From the NCBI GenBank assembly GCA_020723325.1, contig DYJD01000031.1, positions 18,216 through 82,215 on the forward strand: 64,000 nt of DNA, read 5' to 3'. This DNA is from Desulfosudis oleivorans. Its GTDB lineage: Bacteria; Desulfobacterota; Desulfobacteria; Desulfobacterales; SURF-7. The position numbers and the translations under genes are program-made. Below are positions 25,153 to 35,060 of this stretch, piece by piece. The notes under the pieces are model-generated. The model was given only the letters and a program-made list of their open reading frames with translations. It had not been told where the DNA came from and did not search any database. Numbering within the stretch: the stretch's first letter is position 1; every line of letters starts with the position of its first letter.

Positions 25153-27624
25153 ATGACTGAGATGGAAAAACAACCGGAAATCAGTATTGACCGCGAGATG
25201 AAGCGCTCCTATCTGGATTATGCCATGAGCGTGATCATCGGCCGGGCCTTGCCGGATGTCCGGGATGGATTGAAACCCGTACATCGCAGGGTTTTGTATG
25301 CCATGCGGGAAATGAAAAATGACTGGAACAAACCCTATAAAAAATCCGCCCGTATCGTCGGCGATGTTATCGGTAAATATCACCCCCATGGCGATACGGC
25401 TGTATATGACACCATGGTAAGGATGGCCCAGGATTTTTCCATGCGCTATCTCCTAGTGGACGGCCAGGGCAATTTCGGCTCCGTGGACGGCGATTCACCG
25501 GCGGCCATGCGGTATACGGAAGTGCGCATGACTCGCCTGGCCCATGAAATGATGGCTGATCTGGACAAGGAAACAGTGGACTTTGTTCCCAACTATGACG
25601 AGTCCTTGACCGAACCCACAGTGCTGCCCACCAAGATACCGGCTTTGCTGATCAACGGCTCCTCGGGAATTGCCGTGGGCATGGCCACCAACATTCCGCC
25701 CCATAATCTCACGGAAGTGATTGAGGCCATTAAAGCCCTGATTGAAAACCCGGAACTGACCTGGCAAGATTTAACCGCCTATCTGCCCGGACCGGATTTC
25801 CCATCCGGCGGCATCATTTACGGCACCCGGGGAATCCTTGAGGCTTACGGCACCGGGCGCGGGATTATCCGCATGCGCGGCCGCATATTGGTGGAAACCG
25901 ATCGTCAGACCAAGGCCGAGACCCTGGTGGTAACGGAAATACCGTATCAGGTCAACAAAGCCAAGCTGATTGAAAAAATCGCCGGCTTGGTCAAGAACAA
26001 GGAAATCGAAGGTATCCGTTATGTGCGGGACGAGTCGGACCGGGAAGGCATGCGCATCGCCATCGGCTTGAAAAAAGATCAGATAGCCCAGGTGGTCATC
26101 AATCAGCTCTATAAGCATACGGCCCTTGAAAGCAGTTTCGGCATCATCTTTCTGGCGGTTGTCAACAAGAGCCCTGAGGTCCTCAATTTAAAGGAGGCGC
26201 TGGAATATTTCATCCTGCACCGCAAGGAAATCATTGTTCGCCGCACCCGCTATGATTTGGCCAAGGCCGAGGAAAGAGCCCATATTTTGGAAGGACTCAA
26301 AATCGCCCTGGAGAATCTGGACGATGTGGTGGCCCTGATCCGCGCCTCCAAATCACCGGCCGAGGCCAAGGCCGGCTTGATGGCCAGATTCCAGCTTTCG
26401 GATAAACAAGCCCAAGCCATTCTGGACATGCGCTTGCAGCGGCTCACAGGCCTGGAGCAGGAAAAGATCCTGGAGGAGTATGCCAATGTCTTGAAGGACA
26501 TCCAGCGCTTCAAGGAGATTCTGGCCAGCGATCGCCTGGTGCTGGAGATCGTGAAAACAGAATTGAACGAGATCCAGAGCGAGTACGGCGACTCCCGGCG
26601 CACGGAAATCGTTCAGGACACCCAGGAAATCACCATGGAAGACATGATTATGGAAGAGGACATGGTGGTGACCATTTCCCGGCGGGGCTACATCAAAAGA
26701 AATCCCATCACCCTTTACCAGAAGCAACGCCGCGGCGGCAAGGGCAAGACCGCCATGGGCACGGTGGAAGAGGATTTTGTCGAGCATCTGTTTGTGGCCT
26801 CCACCCATCATTATTTCCTGTTTTTCACCAACCAGGGCAAAGCCTACTGGTGCAAGGTTTATGACATCCCCCAGGCCAGCCGGGTGAGTCACGGCAAGGC
26901 CATTGTGAATTTGCTCAATCTGCAAGAAAATGAGCGTTTGACCACCGTGCTGACGGTTCCGGCTTTTGAGCCGGGCTATTATATCATCATGGCTACGCGC
27001 AACGGCACGGTGAAGAAGACCGATCTCATGTCCTTCAGCCGTCCGCGCTCAGGGGGGCTCATCGCCCTGGAGCTGGTTGAAGGCGATGAGCTAATATCCG
27101 TCCGGATCACCGACGGCAATATGAATGTCTTTCTGGGATCCGCCAAGGGCAAATCCATCCGTTTTCATGAATCGGAAGTCCGCCCCACGGGCCGGACGGC
27201 CCGGGGTGTGCGTGGAATGGCTTTTGCTGGAGACGACTGGCTGGTGGGCATGGAGGTATTGAGCCACGGCAAGACCTTGTTCAGCGCCACGGAGAATGGC
27301 TTCGGCAAGCGGACTTCCATTGATGAATATCCATTGCAAAGGCGGGGCGGTCTGGGTGTCATCACTATCAAGACCAGCGCCCGCAACGGCAATGTCATCG
27401 TCTTGTTGCTGGTGGAGGACGAGGATGAGCTCATGATCATGACCGGCGGCGGGAAATTAATCCGCATCGCCATTAGGGATGTTTCGGTGATCAGCCGCAA
27501 CACCCAGGGCGTCAAACTGATCGACCTGGATGCGGGCGAACGCGTGATCGGAGCCGCGCGTTTGGCGGAAAAGGAAGAAGAAAGCCCGGCGGAAACGGAA
27601 GAGGAACCCCAGGGCACGGAATGA
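25153..27624 (+). CDS. gyrA: DNA gyrase subunit A
   Basis: An 823-residue GyrA, the breakage-reunion subunit of the enzyme that introduces negative supercoils. The N-terminal domain carries the catalytic Tyr121 (MRYTEVRM) and the quinolone-determining region [12 protein letters not shown]: Thr82 stands where E. coli has Ser83, and Asp86 matches Asp87. The C-terminal beta-pinwheel contains the GyrA box QRRGGKG, which marks gyrase rather than topoisomerase IV. An acidic tail ([15 protein letters not shown]) ends the protein. gyrB is not adjacent, so the subunits are unlinked in this part of the genome. gpsA follows after 51 bases. Confidence 0.97.
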   Translation: MTEMEKQPEISIDREMKRSYLDYAMSVIIGRALPDVRDGLKPVHRRVLYAMREMKNDWNKPYKKSARIVGDVIGKYHPHGDTAVYDTMVRMAQDFSMRYLLVDGQGNFGSVDGDSPAAMRYTEVRMTRLAHEMMADLDKETVDFVPNYDESLTEPTVLPTKIPALLINGSSGIAVGMATNIPPHNLTEVIEAIKALIENPELTWQDLTAYLPGPDFPSGGIIYGTRGILEAYGTGRGIIRMRGRILVETDRQTKAETLVVTEIPYQVNKAKLIEKIAGLVKNKEIEGIRYVRDESDREGMRIAIGLKKDQIAQVVINQLYKHTALESSFGIIFLAVVNKSPEVLNLKEALEYFILHRKEIIVRRTRYDLAKAEERAHILEGLKIALENLDDVVALIRASKSPAEAKAGLMARFQLSDKQAQAILDMRLQRLTGLEQEKILEEYANVLKDIQRFKEILASDRLVLEIVKTELNEIQSEYGDSRRTEIVQDTQEITMEDMIMEEDMVVTISRRGYIKRNPITLYQKQRRGGKGKTAMGTVEEDFVEHLFVASTHHYFLFFTNQGKAYWCKVYDIPQASRVSHGKAIVNLLNLQENERLTTVLTVPAFEPGYYIIMATRNGTVKKTDLMSFSRPRSGGLIALELVEGDELISVRITDGNMNVFLGSAKGKSIRFHESEVRPTGRTARGVRGMAFAGDDWLVGMEVLSHGKTLFSATENGFGKRTSIDEYPLQRRGGLGVITIKTSARNGNVIVLLLVEDEDELMIMTGGGKLIRIAIRDVSVISRNTQGVKLIDLDAGERVIGAARLAEKEEESPAETEEEPQGTE

Positions 27625-27675
27625 AATAGGTTTGGTTGGATTTGCAGGAGCAAGGGAAATTCGCGAGTATAAATC

Positions 27676-28698
27676 ATGGAAACATCAGCGACTAAAATCG
27701 GCGTGATCGGTGCTGGCAGTTGGGGCACAGCCCTGGCTGATCTGTTGGCCCAGAAGGGATTCGACACCACCCTGTGGGTTTATGAACCGGAAGTGAAAAT
27801 TCAAATCGAAACCCAACGGGAAAACAAAGTATTTCTGCCGGGGGTTGTATTGGCGCCGAATCTAGTGCCCACCAATGATTTGGTCCGGGCCGCGGCTGAT
27901 AAAGATTTACTGGTCATGGTGGTTCCCTCCCATCTGGTCCGGGATGTGGCACGGCGCATGGCCCCCCATGTATCGAAAAGCACGGTAGTCGTCTCTGCTT
28001 CCAAAGGCATCGAGAATGAGACCTATCTGCCCATGTCGGCCATTCTGAAGGAAACCCTGCCCCATCTTTCTGAAAAACAGTTCACGGTTTTATCCGGACC
28101 CAGTTTTGCAAAAGAGGTGGCCCGCAAGGTGCCGACCCTGGTCACGGTGGCGGCAATGGACATGGAAGCTGCTGTGTGGGTTCAGCAGGTTTTTGCCACC
28201 AGTTTTTTCCGGGTTTACACCAACGCTGATATGATCGGCGTTGAGCTGGGGGGCGCGGTCAAGAATGTCATTGCCATCGCTTCCGGAATTGTGGACGGAT
28301 TGGGCCTCGGCCTCAACACCCGGGCTGCCTTGATTACCAGAGGGTTGAGCGAGATCACCCGCCTGGGCTTGAAGCTGGGGGCCAACCCGCATACCTTTGC
28401 CGGACTTGCAGGGGTCGGCGATCTGATGCTGACCTGCACAGGCGATTTAAGCCGGAATCACGCCGTGGGCCAGCAAATCGGCGCAGGCAAGACCTTGGCG
28501 GCGATTCTGGCGGAAATGCGCATGGTGGCTGAGGGAGTACGCACTGCCGAATCGGTTTATAACCTGTCCCGCAAGCTGGGTGTTGAGATGCCGATCACCC
28601 ATCAGGTTTATTACGTTCTATATGAAAACCTGCCGCCGGCCGAGGCGGTGTATCGCTTGATGACGCGGGATCTGCGCCATGAGTTGGATGATTATTGA
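27676..28698 (+). CDS. gpsA: Glycerol-3-phosphate dehydrogenase [NAD(P)+]
   Basis: A 340-residue GpsA, reducing dihydroxyacetone phosphate to sn-glycerol-3-phosphate for phospholipid synthesis. The Rossmann motif is IGVIGAGSWGTALADLLAQKG near the start. The catalytic region has ELGGAVKNVIAIASGI (catalytic Lys in the GAxKN pattern) and LITRGLSEITRLG. The substrate-binding segment is FAGLAGVGDLMLTCTGDLSRN. Length is normal. It lies between gyrA and radC on the same strand, 51 and 39 bases apart, and may share their transcript. Confidence 0.96.
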   Translation: METSATKIGVIGAGSWGTALADLLAQKGFDTTLWVYEPEVKIQIETQRENKVFLPGVVLAPNLVPTNDLVRAAADKDLLVMVVPSHLVRDVARRMAPHVSKSTVVVSASKGIENETYLPMSAILKETLPHLSEKQFTVLSGPSFAKEVARKVPTLVTVAAMDMEAAVWVQQVFATSFFRVYTNADMIGVELGGAVKNVIAIASGIVDGLGLGLNTRAALITRGLSEITRLGLKLGANPHTFAGLAGVGDLMLTCTGDLSRNHAVGQQIGAGKTLAAILAEMRMVAEGVRTAESVYNLSRKLGVEMPITHQVYYVLYENLPPAEAVYRLMTRDLRHELDDY

Positions 28699-28737
28699 CC
28701 ATCAACAACCCAAGAATGATCCTATGGATTTGCAGCC

Positions 28738-29478
28738 ATGGAAAAACAAGAAGTCCATAAAGGCGCGGGCCACCGTCGCCGACTGCGGGATAAGTTTTTG
28801 GCTTCCGGACTGCAAGGCTTTCATGATTATGAGGTCATCGAACTGTTGCTGACCATTGCCACACCACGGAAAGATTGCAAGTCGCCGGCCAAACAGGCCC
28901 TTAAAAAATTTAAAACCTTTGCAGCGGTGCTAGAAGCCCCGCCCCAGGCCCTGTGCCAGGTCAAGGGCATCGGGCCGACCAATCTTTTCGGCATCAAGCT
29001 GATCAAAGCCGTTGCGGATCGTTATCTTGAGAAAAAGGTGTTGCAAAGAAAAGCCCTGCATCATTCCAAGGCGCTTTATGACTATCTGATGCTCCATTTG
29101 GGGGCCAAGGGGCGGGAATGCTTTGCCGTGGCCTATTTGGATGCCAAGAACAAGGTGCTTGAAATTGAAACCCTTTTTCAGGGCACCCTGACCGCCAGTT
29201 CGGTTTATCCACGGGAAGTTGTCCGTGCGGCCTTGGATAAACAGGCGGCTGCCATCATTCTGGTCCATAATCACCCCTCCGGTGATCCGGCGCCGTCCGC
29301 CGAGGACATAGCCGTTACCCGCAGACTGCTTTCCGCCTGCCGACTGGTGGGCATTCCGATCCATGAGCATATCATCATCGGCGGCAACAGCTATTTCAGT
29401 TTTGCCGATCATGGCCATATGGAGCGGTTGAATCGGGAATACGAGACTCGGCAGAAAAGCAATGACCAGCAAGGATAA
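28738..29478 (+). CDS. radC: RadC-family JAB/MPN-domain protein
   Basis: A 246-residue RadC homologue. The N-terminal helix-hairpin-helix part is present (ELLLTIATPRKDCK, CQVKGIGPTNLFGIKL), followed by the JAMM-like domain with the metal motif HNHPSGDPAPSAED. The family name comes from a radiation-sensitive E. coli strain, but a repair role is not established; the domain resembles deubiquitinase-type metalloproteases. It is preceded by gpsA and overlaps the next small gene by 17 bases, implying coupling. Confidence 0.93.
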   Translation: MEKQEVHKGAGHRRRLRDKFLASGLQGFHDYEVIELLLTIATPRKDCKSPAKQALKKFKTFAAVLEAPPQALCQVKGIGPTNLFGIKLIKAVADRYLEKKVLQRKALHHSKALYDYLMLHLGAKGRECFAVAYLDAKNKVLEIETLFQGTLTASSVYPREVVRAALDKQAAAIILVHNHPSGDPAPSAEDIAVTRRLLSACRLVGIPIHEHIIIGGNSYFSFADHGHMERLNREYETRQKSNDQQG

Positions 29479-29764
29479 AGCGCAACCGCCTTGTTTTGGA
29501 CACCTGGATCAGGTTTTTCCCGTGGCCGGGGATGGGTTGCGGCATTCCCCGGCGGCCTGCATGCAGTGCGAGCATAAAACCGAATGTCTGCGTGCCGCCC
29601 TGGGAGCCGGGGCAGGATTGCAAGTCAAGGCGGAAATAACGGATCGGGCTTACGCGGCGGGCGCCATCGGTTTTTTCCAAAGATGGTCACGCAAGAAAGC
29701 CATTGACCGCAAGGCAAAAGAATGCGGGCGAAAGACTGAAGACGGAAACCGACAACCGCCATGA
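29462..29764 (+). CDS. Small cysteine-motif protein, function unknown
   Basis: A 100-residue ORF overlapping the end of radC by 17 bases in another frame. Its ATG has no good Shine-Dalgarno, as is common for coupled genes. The visible features are PPCFGHLDQVFPV, then a C-x2-C...C motif (CMQCEHKTECLRAAL) that could bind a metal, and a basic C-terminal tail (RWSRKKAIDRKAKECGRK). A single proline-aspartate region separates the two. I recognise no named family, but the pattern 'CxxC near HKTEC' looks constrained. Its place between radC and pgk suggests no specific role. Confidence 0.6.
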   Translation: MTSKDKAQPPCFGHLDQVFPVAGDGLRHSPAACMQCEHKTECLRAALGAGAGLQVKAEITDRAYAAGAIGFFQRWSRKKAIDRKAKECGRKTEDGNRQPP

Positions 29765-29814
29765 TATAAAAAGTTAAGGTTTTGGATTCATCATTAACAC
29801 CAGGAGGACGGAAA

Positions 29815-31020
29815 ATGGCCAAGCTATTTATCGAAGATGTAGCCGTTGCAGGAAAGCGCATTCTCATAAGGGTGGATTTCAATGTACCGCTGGAAAACGG
29901 CCAAGTGGCGGATGACACGCGCATCCGGGCGTCCCTGCCCACCATCAATCATATCATTCAAAAGGGCGGCCGCCTGGTGCTCATGTCCCATCTGGGGCGG
30001 CCCAAGGGCAAGCGGGTGCCGGAAATGTCCCTTAAGCCTTGCGCGGCGGTTCTCAGCGCCTTGTTGTCAAGGCAAGTGGCCTTTGCCGAGGATTGTATCG
30101 GTGCCGCAGTGGAAGCAGCCGTGAATAAAATGCAGCCAGGGGAAGTTCTGCTGCTTGAGAATCTGCGCTACCATAATGCTGAAACCGATAATGACGCGGC
30201 TTTTGCCGCCCAACTCGCACGCCTTGGGGATATTTATGTGAATGATGCTTTTGGGACCGCCCACCGGGCCCATGCTTCCACCGAGGGCGTCACCCACTAC
30301 TTGAGTTGCTGTGCGGCCGGCTATCTCTTGAAAAAGGAGATGGACTATCTTGGAAAGGTGCTGCAAAATCCGGAAAGACCTTTTGTGGCGGTTTTGGGTG
30401 GGGCCAAAATTTCCGGCAAGATCGAGGTGATCGACCATCTGCTGCCCAAGGTGGACCGGCTGATCATCGGCGGCGGCATGGCCTTTACTTTTTACAAAGC
30501 CATGGGAAAGGAAATCGGCAAATCCCTGTTGGAAGAGGACAAACTTGAGCTGGCAAAATCCCTGTTGGACAAGGGCAAGACCAAGCTGGTATTGCCGGTG
30601 GATTGCATGGTGACAAGCGCGGTTGATTTCAAAGGCCGGACAGCGGGAAAATTGCACACCGCTTCTTGGGACAAGCTTCCGGCCGACGGTTACGGACTCG
30701 ATATCGGTCCGGAATCCATCCTACAGTTTGCGGCCATTATCAGAGAGGCTAAAACCGTTCTCTGGAACGGACCCATGGGCGTATTTGAAATCACCGCCGC
30801 AGCCACGGGTACTTTTGCCATTGCCAGGGCCCTGGCGCAAAGCACCGCAGCCGGCGCCACCACGGTTATCGGCGGCGGTGATTCAGCCGCCGCCGTGGAA
30901 AAAGCCGGTTTGGCCGAGGCGGTTTCCCATGTATCCACCGGGGGCGGCGCCTCCCTGGAATTTCTTGAGGGCAAAATCCTTCCGGGTATTGCCGCCCTGT
31001 CAGAGCGTCCGGATAAATGA
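29815..31020 (+). CDS. pgk: Phosphoglycerate kinase
   Basis: A 401-residue Pgk, converting 1,3-bisphosphoglycerate plus ADP into 3-phosphoglycerate plus ATP in glycolysis and in reverse for gluconeogenesis. The start at 29815 has an AGGAGG Shine-Dalgarno. Signature blocks are GKRILIRVDFNVPLENGQV, LMSHLGRPKG, the hinge region GGAKISGKIEVIDHLL, and ATP-binding NGPMGVFE with GGGDSAAAVEKAG and STGGGASLEFLEG at the end. It overlaps the following VTT-domain gene in an ATGA. Confidence 0.97.
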   Translation: MAKLFIEDVAVAGKRILIRVDFNVPLENGQVADDTRIRASLPTINHIIQKGGRLVLMSHLGRPKGKRVPEMSLKPCAAVLSALLSRQVAFAEDCIGAAVEAAVNKMQPGEVLLLENLRYHNAETDNDAAFAAQLARLGDIYVNDAFGTAHRAHASTEGVTHYLSCCAAGYLLKKEMDYLGKVLQNPERPFVAVLGGAKISGKIEVIDHLLPKVDRLIIGGGMAFTFYKAMGKEIGKSLLEEDKLELAKSLLDKGKTKLVLPVDCMVTSAVDFKGRTAGKLHTASWDKLPADGYGLDIGPESILQFAAIIREAKTVLWNGPMGVFEITAAATGTFAIARALAQSTAAGATTVIGGGDSAAAVEKAGLAEAVSHVSTGGGASLEFLEGKILPGIAALSERPDK

Positions 31021-31790
31021 GTCAGAATGATGGGGCAAGCGCTGCTTCCGGCTCCCTGGGCAGGCGACGATTTTACCTTGCTGCCGCGCTGGCTGTTGTC
31101 ATTGTCGCTGCAATGCTCGGCCTCCTGGGATATATCTATCGTCTAGAAATCGGCGCATTCTGCGCGAGCGGTTATGCATTTATCACCGATCGGGATCGGA
31201 TAAAAGTTTTTATCATTTCCTTTGGCCCCAATGCGCCGGTTGTTTTCATGGCCCTGCAGATCCTGCAAGTGCTGCTGGCGCCGGTTCCAGGCGAAGCCAC
31301 GGGTTTTCTCGGCGGATATCTATTCGGCGCAACCAAAGGGTTTGTCTATTCCAGCATCGGCCTGACCATGGGCTCCTATCTGAATTTCCTGGCCGGCCGG
31401 TTTCTGGGAAAAAAATATATTCGCAAACTGATACCCGTGGGGCCGCTGCACAAGTTTGAATCCTTGTTGCAGCGGCAAGGCCTTTTCGTGGTTTTCATCT
31501 TGTTTCTTTTTCCGGGGTTTCCCAAAGACTATCTCTGTCTTTTTCTCGGGCTTACACGGCTGCCCTTGAAAGCCTTTTTGATTTTGGCCGCTGTCGGACG
31601 CATGCCCGGAACGCTCTTGCTAAGCCTGCAGGGCGCATATGTGTTTGCGCGCATGTACCTCTGGTTCGGAGTTCTTTTGGGGTTGTGCCTTGTGCTAGTA
31701 TTGATTTCCTACTGTTTTCGACAACCGCTTTATCAGTGGATTGAAAAGATGAACCACTCAACCGGTGATAACGCCGTTGACGATCCCTGA
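31017..31790 (+). CDS. TVP38/TMEM64 (VTT-domain) membrane protein
   Basis: A 257-residue inner-membrane protein of the DedA/VTT superfamily. It has about six hydrophobic segments. The conserved VTT features are present: GEATGFLGGYLFG with the re-entrant loop, SYLNFLAGRFLGKKYI, and LFLFPGFPKDYLCLFLGL followed by AAVGRMPGTLL. Relatives help flip or distribute phospholipids and undecaprenyl phosphate or affect membrane potential. The start overlaps the pgk stop (ATGA), so it is translationally coupled to it; a functional link is not evident. It ends 72 bases before the next gene. Confidence 0.88.
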   Translation: MSQNDGASAASGSLGRRRFYLAAALAVVIVAAMLGLLGYIYRLEIGAFCASGYAFITDRDRIKVFIISFGPNAPVVFMALQILQVLLAPVPGEATGFLGGYLFGATKGFVYSSIGLTMGSYLNFLAGRFLGKKYIRKLIPVGPLHKFESLLQRQGLFVVFILFLFPGFPKDYLCLFLGLTRLPLKAFLILAAVGRMPGTLLLSLQGAYVFARMYLWFGVLLGLCLVLVLISYCFRQPLYQWIEKMNHSTGDNAVDDP

Positions 31791-31862
31791 AAAACCTGTT
31801 ATTATTCTAATCAATTAAGTAATACCGCCGGTTATGGAATAAGTACAAGAGGAGTAAGCGTA

Positions 31863-32939
31863 TTGAGTTACTGGAATTACAGAGAAGAATTAAGCTCCCA
31901 GAATCGGTTGCGGCGGTCATATTACGAGCTTCTGCGGGACGAACTCGATCAGTTCATACTCCAATACGCTTTGATTGATTCCTACCAGCGCTTTATCGAA
32001 AATAATAATCCCTACCCTTTTGTGGAGCGGCGGGAGTTGAAACCGCGGGCCCGCATTCCCAACGTGGAATACAAGCATCAAAACGCCCTGCTGGTCATTT
32101 TCATGGAAGATGTTCTGCCGGATATTCATAAGAAATATATCCGCTTTTTTGACGACAACAAGACCACCAAGACCAACCTGCTGCGCTCCAAGAATCTGCT
32201 TTTGGACAAGCAATTCGACCGCAACCAGAAATATCTGGATGCCGTTCATTTTGTCAATTTTCTGAAAGCGCTTCTACCCGTGGACTACGCGCTCTTGATC
32301 CAGCGTGACCCCACAAGCCATGCCCGCAACCGCTACGGCCTTTCGCATTTTCACGTGCGCATCGACTGGCCCATTGCCGATGCGGCCGAGGACCTGGCCC
32401 GTTCGCTGCGATATATTTCCAAGGACATTTATGAAAAAGGGGATAAATACGCCGAGGACATCCAGAAGAAATTGTTCGAGTATTACGGCATGCCGGTCAT
32501 GGTGGGCGGCCGCAGAACCGCCGCCATTGTGGCCTCCCAATACCTGCGGCGGCTTTCCTGCCTGACAACCGTATATGCCAGCAGCAGCGAAGCGCGGTCT
32601 TTGATACGGATTTCCGAGCGGGGGGTGTCCAAGGCGATCCTGATTAAATTCAGTCCGGAAGAAGCAGCGCAGATCGCCAATGCAAACCAGATTTCCTTGC
32701 GGACTTTCAACAAGTACTATGTGGTTGCAAGCGAGGCAGGGGCAGACAAGCACAAGGACCCCATTTGTATTCTTCAGGCAACCTATGCCTATACCGATCA
32801 TGCGCGGCCGCCGGATGACGGCAAGCTTCGGGAAATCAATCCCGACTTTTATTGGCTGACCGTGGGCGGACAACATATACTGCCCAAGCCGGGAGTTTAT
32901 AAATACCCGCCCCTGCCCACAAACATTATCTATTCCTGA
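31863..32939 (+). CDS. Uncharacterised 358-residue cytoplasmic protein
   Basis: The gene starts with TTG at 31863, eight to nine bases after an AGGAG Shine-Dalgarno. The product is soluble with no signal or membrane segment. The first half is rich in helices and basic/aromatic residues (RRSYYELLRDELDQFILQYA, KKYIRFFDDNKTTKTN). The middle contains HARNRYGLSHFHVRIDW and GGRRTAAIVASQYLRR. The C-terminal third has a phrase like a binding pocket (DFYWLTVGGQHILPKPGVY). I cannot place it in a family. Codon use matches its neighbours, so it is a resident gene. It may be a lineage-restricted protein of sulfate reducers. Confidence 0.72.
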   Translation: MSYWNYREELSSQNRLRRSYYELLRDELDQFILQYALIDSYQRFIENNNPYPFVERRELKPRARIPNVEYKHQNALLVIFMEDVLPDIHKKYIRFFDDNKTTKTNLLRSKNLLLDKQFDRNQKYLDAVHFVNFLKALLPVDYALLIQRDPTSHARNRYGLSHFHVRIDWPIADAAEDLARSLRYISKDIYEKGDKYAEDIQKKLFEYYGMPVMVGGRRTAAIVASQYLRRLSCLTTVYASSSEARSLIRISERGVSKAILIKFSPEEAAQIANANQISLRTFNKYYVVASEAGADKHKDPICILQATYAYTDHARPPDDGKLREINPDFYWLTVGGQHILPKPGVYKYPPLPTNIIYS

Positions 32940-32981
32940 CGGTGGCAGGCTTTCCCTTTAGAAGCGCGCAGCGGCGCTTTA

Positions 32982-33392
32982 TCAGCAGCCGCCGGCAACC
33001 AGGGCCCCGGCCTCAATCCGGTGTATGAAGTCTTCCATATGACTGGCATGTTGTCCGGAAAGAGCGCCGAATTCCAGTGCCCGCTTGTGGATCCATTTCT
33101 GATCCGGCAGTTCCGCCACTTTGCGGTCAAATACCATGCGCACGGAAAGATCTTCGAAAGGCACCTCCCCTTCTGCCGTAACCAGGCACAAAGTGGCGTG
33201 GGCCTGGGTGCGCTCGTGATTTTCGATATAATGGATGGCCAGCCCGCCCATGCTGATATCGATCAGGGGGCCGAGCTTGATAAAATGGGGTTTTGCCCAA
33301 TTCAGCAGGCGTGGTTTTTTCACCGCCACATAGATGCCGGCCTGTACCGGGAAACGCCTGTAGCGGCGTCGTTCTAGTTCGTGCATGTCCAT
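32982..33392 (-). CDS. PilZ-domain protein
   Basis: A 136-residue single-domain PilZ protein, a candidate cyclic-di-GMP receptor. The N-terminal RRRYRRFPV supplies the RxxxR element and LIDISMGGLAI supplies the D/NxSxxG element; together they bind c-di-GMP. I start at the Met at 33392, which has GAGGAG six bases ahead; the longer frame to 33476 is poor. The remaining strand pattern (TLCLVTAEGEVPFEDLSVRMVFD) fits the beta barrel. It converges with the unknown gene upstream on the plus strand. A short GC-rich hairpin (AAGCGC ... GCGCTT, about 32959) lies between them. Confidence 0.82.
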   Translation of the reverse strand: MDMHELERRRYRRFPVQAGIYVAVKKPRLLNWAKPHFIKLGPLIDISMGGLAIHYIENHERTQAHATLCLVTAEGEVPFEDLSVRMVFDRKVAELPDQKWIHKRALEFGALSGQHASHMEDFIHRIEAGALVAGGC

Positions 33393-33530
33393 TTCCGTCT
33401 CCTCTTCTTCGTTTCCAACGCTGGTTCCGCGTGAATATTCCAGTCTCTTTGTAGCACAGACGGGCCTTTCTGGCAATACTTCCCGGCAAGTATTTGCCGT
33501 GATTTAAAAATAATTCGATTGAGACCCAAG

Positions 33531-34283
33531 ATGATTTTTGGTAAGAAGCGCGTTAAAAAGGAGCAACGCCTCGTGACATGGGAGAATAAAAGCATAGCAC
33601 TACACCGGCTTTATGAAATCTATGACAGCTATATTGCTGAAACCCTGAAGCCCGTTTGCGGGCCGGGCTGCGCGGTTTGCTGCACGCGCAATGTGATCTT
33701 GACGACCCTGGAAGGCAGAGGGATCATGGCCTTTCTTGCCCGGTCAAAGCAGTTGGAATTGCTTTCGAAGGTTGCAGGGCAAGCCCATGGTAAAAGATTC
33801 ATTCCCCGATTGACAACCAATGCCCTGGTGCGCCTGTTTGCAAACAGCGGGGAAGCGCCGGAGGAAATGCTTGATCCTGACTGGGGCCCCTGCCCTTTGC
33901 TGGATCAAGGCCGCTGCCGGATTTATCCGGCCAGACCTTTCGGCTGCCGCTGCCTGCTTTCCACTGTGCGCTGCGCACCATCCGGGTTTGCCGAGATCGA
34001 TGAGTTCACCATCACGCTCAATCAGGTTTTTTTGCAGACAATCGAACATCTGGATAGGGACGGTTATACTGCCAATTTGACCGACATGCTCCTGTATTTG
34101 GCCGCATCTGAAAACCCCGAGAGTTTGCCGGAGCAACCGGACCAGGCGGCTCAACAAATGACGGCCAATACGGCCATACCACTGCTGCTGGTTCCACCCG
34201 AGCACCGCCTGCGCATTCAACCTGTTTTAGAGGATATAAACCGGATTTGTGTCCAAGGGCATCACGTGTGGACTTTGCGTTGA
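33531..34283 (+). CDS. YkgJ-family cysteine cluster protein (second copy)
   Basis: A 250-residue YkgJ/CxxCxxCC protein. The cysteine set is CGPGCAVCC near residue 46, then PCPLLDQGRCRIYPARPFGCRCLLS. It is longer than the copy at 8.4-9.1 kb and has extra helices at the C-terminus, ending HHVWTLR. I chose the ATG at 33531; the frame also opens with a TTG at 33519. Probable metal (Zn or Fe-S) binding is a family property; the substrate is unknown. It stands alone, divergent from the PilZ gene. Confidence 0.78.
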   Translation: MIFGKKRVKKEQRLVTWENKSIALHRLYEIYDSYIAETLKPVCGPGCAVCCTRNVILTTLEGRGIMAFLARSKQLELLSKVAGQAHGKRFIPRLTTNALVRLFANSGEAPEEMLDPDWGPCPLLDQGRCRIYPARPFGCRCLLSTVRCAPSGFAEIDEFTITLNQVFLQTIEHLDRDGYTANLTDMLLYLAASENPESLPEQPDQAAQQMTANTAIPLLLVPPEHRLRIQPVLEDINRICVQGHHVWTLR

Positions 34284-34367
34284 CAAACCGGAAAAGAGAC
34301 TTAGCTTGAAACAGTCAAGAAGGCCGGATCATCATCAGGTTAAAAATGTAAATGATTGGAGCAGCAG

Positions 34368-35045
34368 ATGGCGTTTGAAACCAAGGAACAGGTTCTGGAA
34401 AAAATATTAAGCCAGGAAAAACCCCATTGTCCGTACTGCAAAGAAGAAATGCAGCTTTGGGAGGTCCCGGATATCGCCATGGGGGACGGGCTTGGTTGGG
34501 GGACGCCCTATCTGTATATCTGCTTTAATGAGGCCTGTTCATTATACAACCAAGGCTGGGAAAACGTGCGCCAAAACTGGGCTCACAAAGCCTCTTACCG
34601 TTGCATGTGCTATCCCGGCACCGACCAGTTTGAATGCATTCCGGTATTCAGCCCGGAGGGTGGCAAAGGCCAGGTGATCGACGATAAGGTCCTGGCCGCC
34701 CAGGAAGAACTCAAGGAGGCCATCAAGAGAGGGTTTTCCATCCTCGCGGATTTGTATGTATCCAAGGACTGGCTGGAGATCCTGAGACTGTTGATGGATG
34801 CAACCGAGCCCACCCGGGTGCGCTTAAAAGCCGCTGAAATGATCGGTGACCTGGGGGAGCTGGAGGCCATCGAGCCCTTGAAGAACCTGCGGGTCGGTAA
34901 TCAGCGCTTGCAGGAACAGATGGAAACAGCCGTCCAGAAAATTCATGAACGCTATTTTACCCGTGAATGCCCCTTCTGCGCGGAAATCATCAAGAGACGC
35001 GCCAGCATCTGCAAACATTGCGGCAAGGAAGTGGCCGGGGAGTAA
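34368..35045 (+). CDS. Zinc-ribbon protein with HEAT-like repeat, function unknown
   Basis: A 225-residue cytoplasmic protein. It begins with a zinc ribbon (HCPYCKEEM ... CFNEACSLY), a tryptophan-rich middle (QGWENVRQNWAHKASYRCMCYPG), then helices of HEAT type (RVRLKAAEMIGDLGELEAIEPLKNL). It ends in a second zinc ribbon (ECPFCAEIIKRRASICKHCGKE). I start at the ATG at 34368, which has GGAG ahead; a TTG at 34356 is the alternative. The double-ribbon plus HEAT layout suggests a scaffold or nucleic-acid contact. I know no named function. Confidence 0.75.
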   Translation: MAFETKEQVLEKILSQEKPHCPYCKEEMQLWEVPDIAMGDGLGWGTPYLYICFNEACSLYNQGWENVRQNWAHKASYRCMCYPGTDQFECIPVFSPEGGKGQVIDDKVLAAQEELKEAIKRGFSILADLYVSKDWLEILRLLMDATEPTRVRLKAAEMIGDLGELEAIEPLKNLRVGNQRLQEQMETAVQKIHERYFTRECPFCAEIIKRRASICKHCGKEVAGE

Positions 35046-35060
35046 AATAACAAAGATTTT

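Noticed and set aside
25384..25420. Thr82 in the GyrA quinolone region as a resistance change
   Set aside because: Threonine at this place is a natural variant in many bacteria, and Asp86 is intact, so no resistance can be inferred.
26353..26925. Antisense frames inside gyrA
   Set aside because: GyrA is complete and conserved over this stretch.
32959..32985. A short GC-rich hairpin between two convergent genes as a terminator
   Set aside because: The stem is only six pairs and the T run is weak; it is noted in the PilZ entry only.
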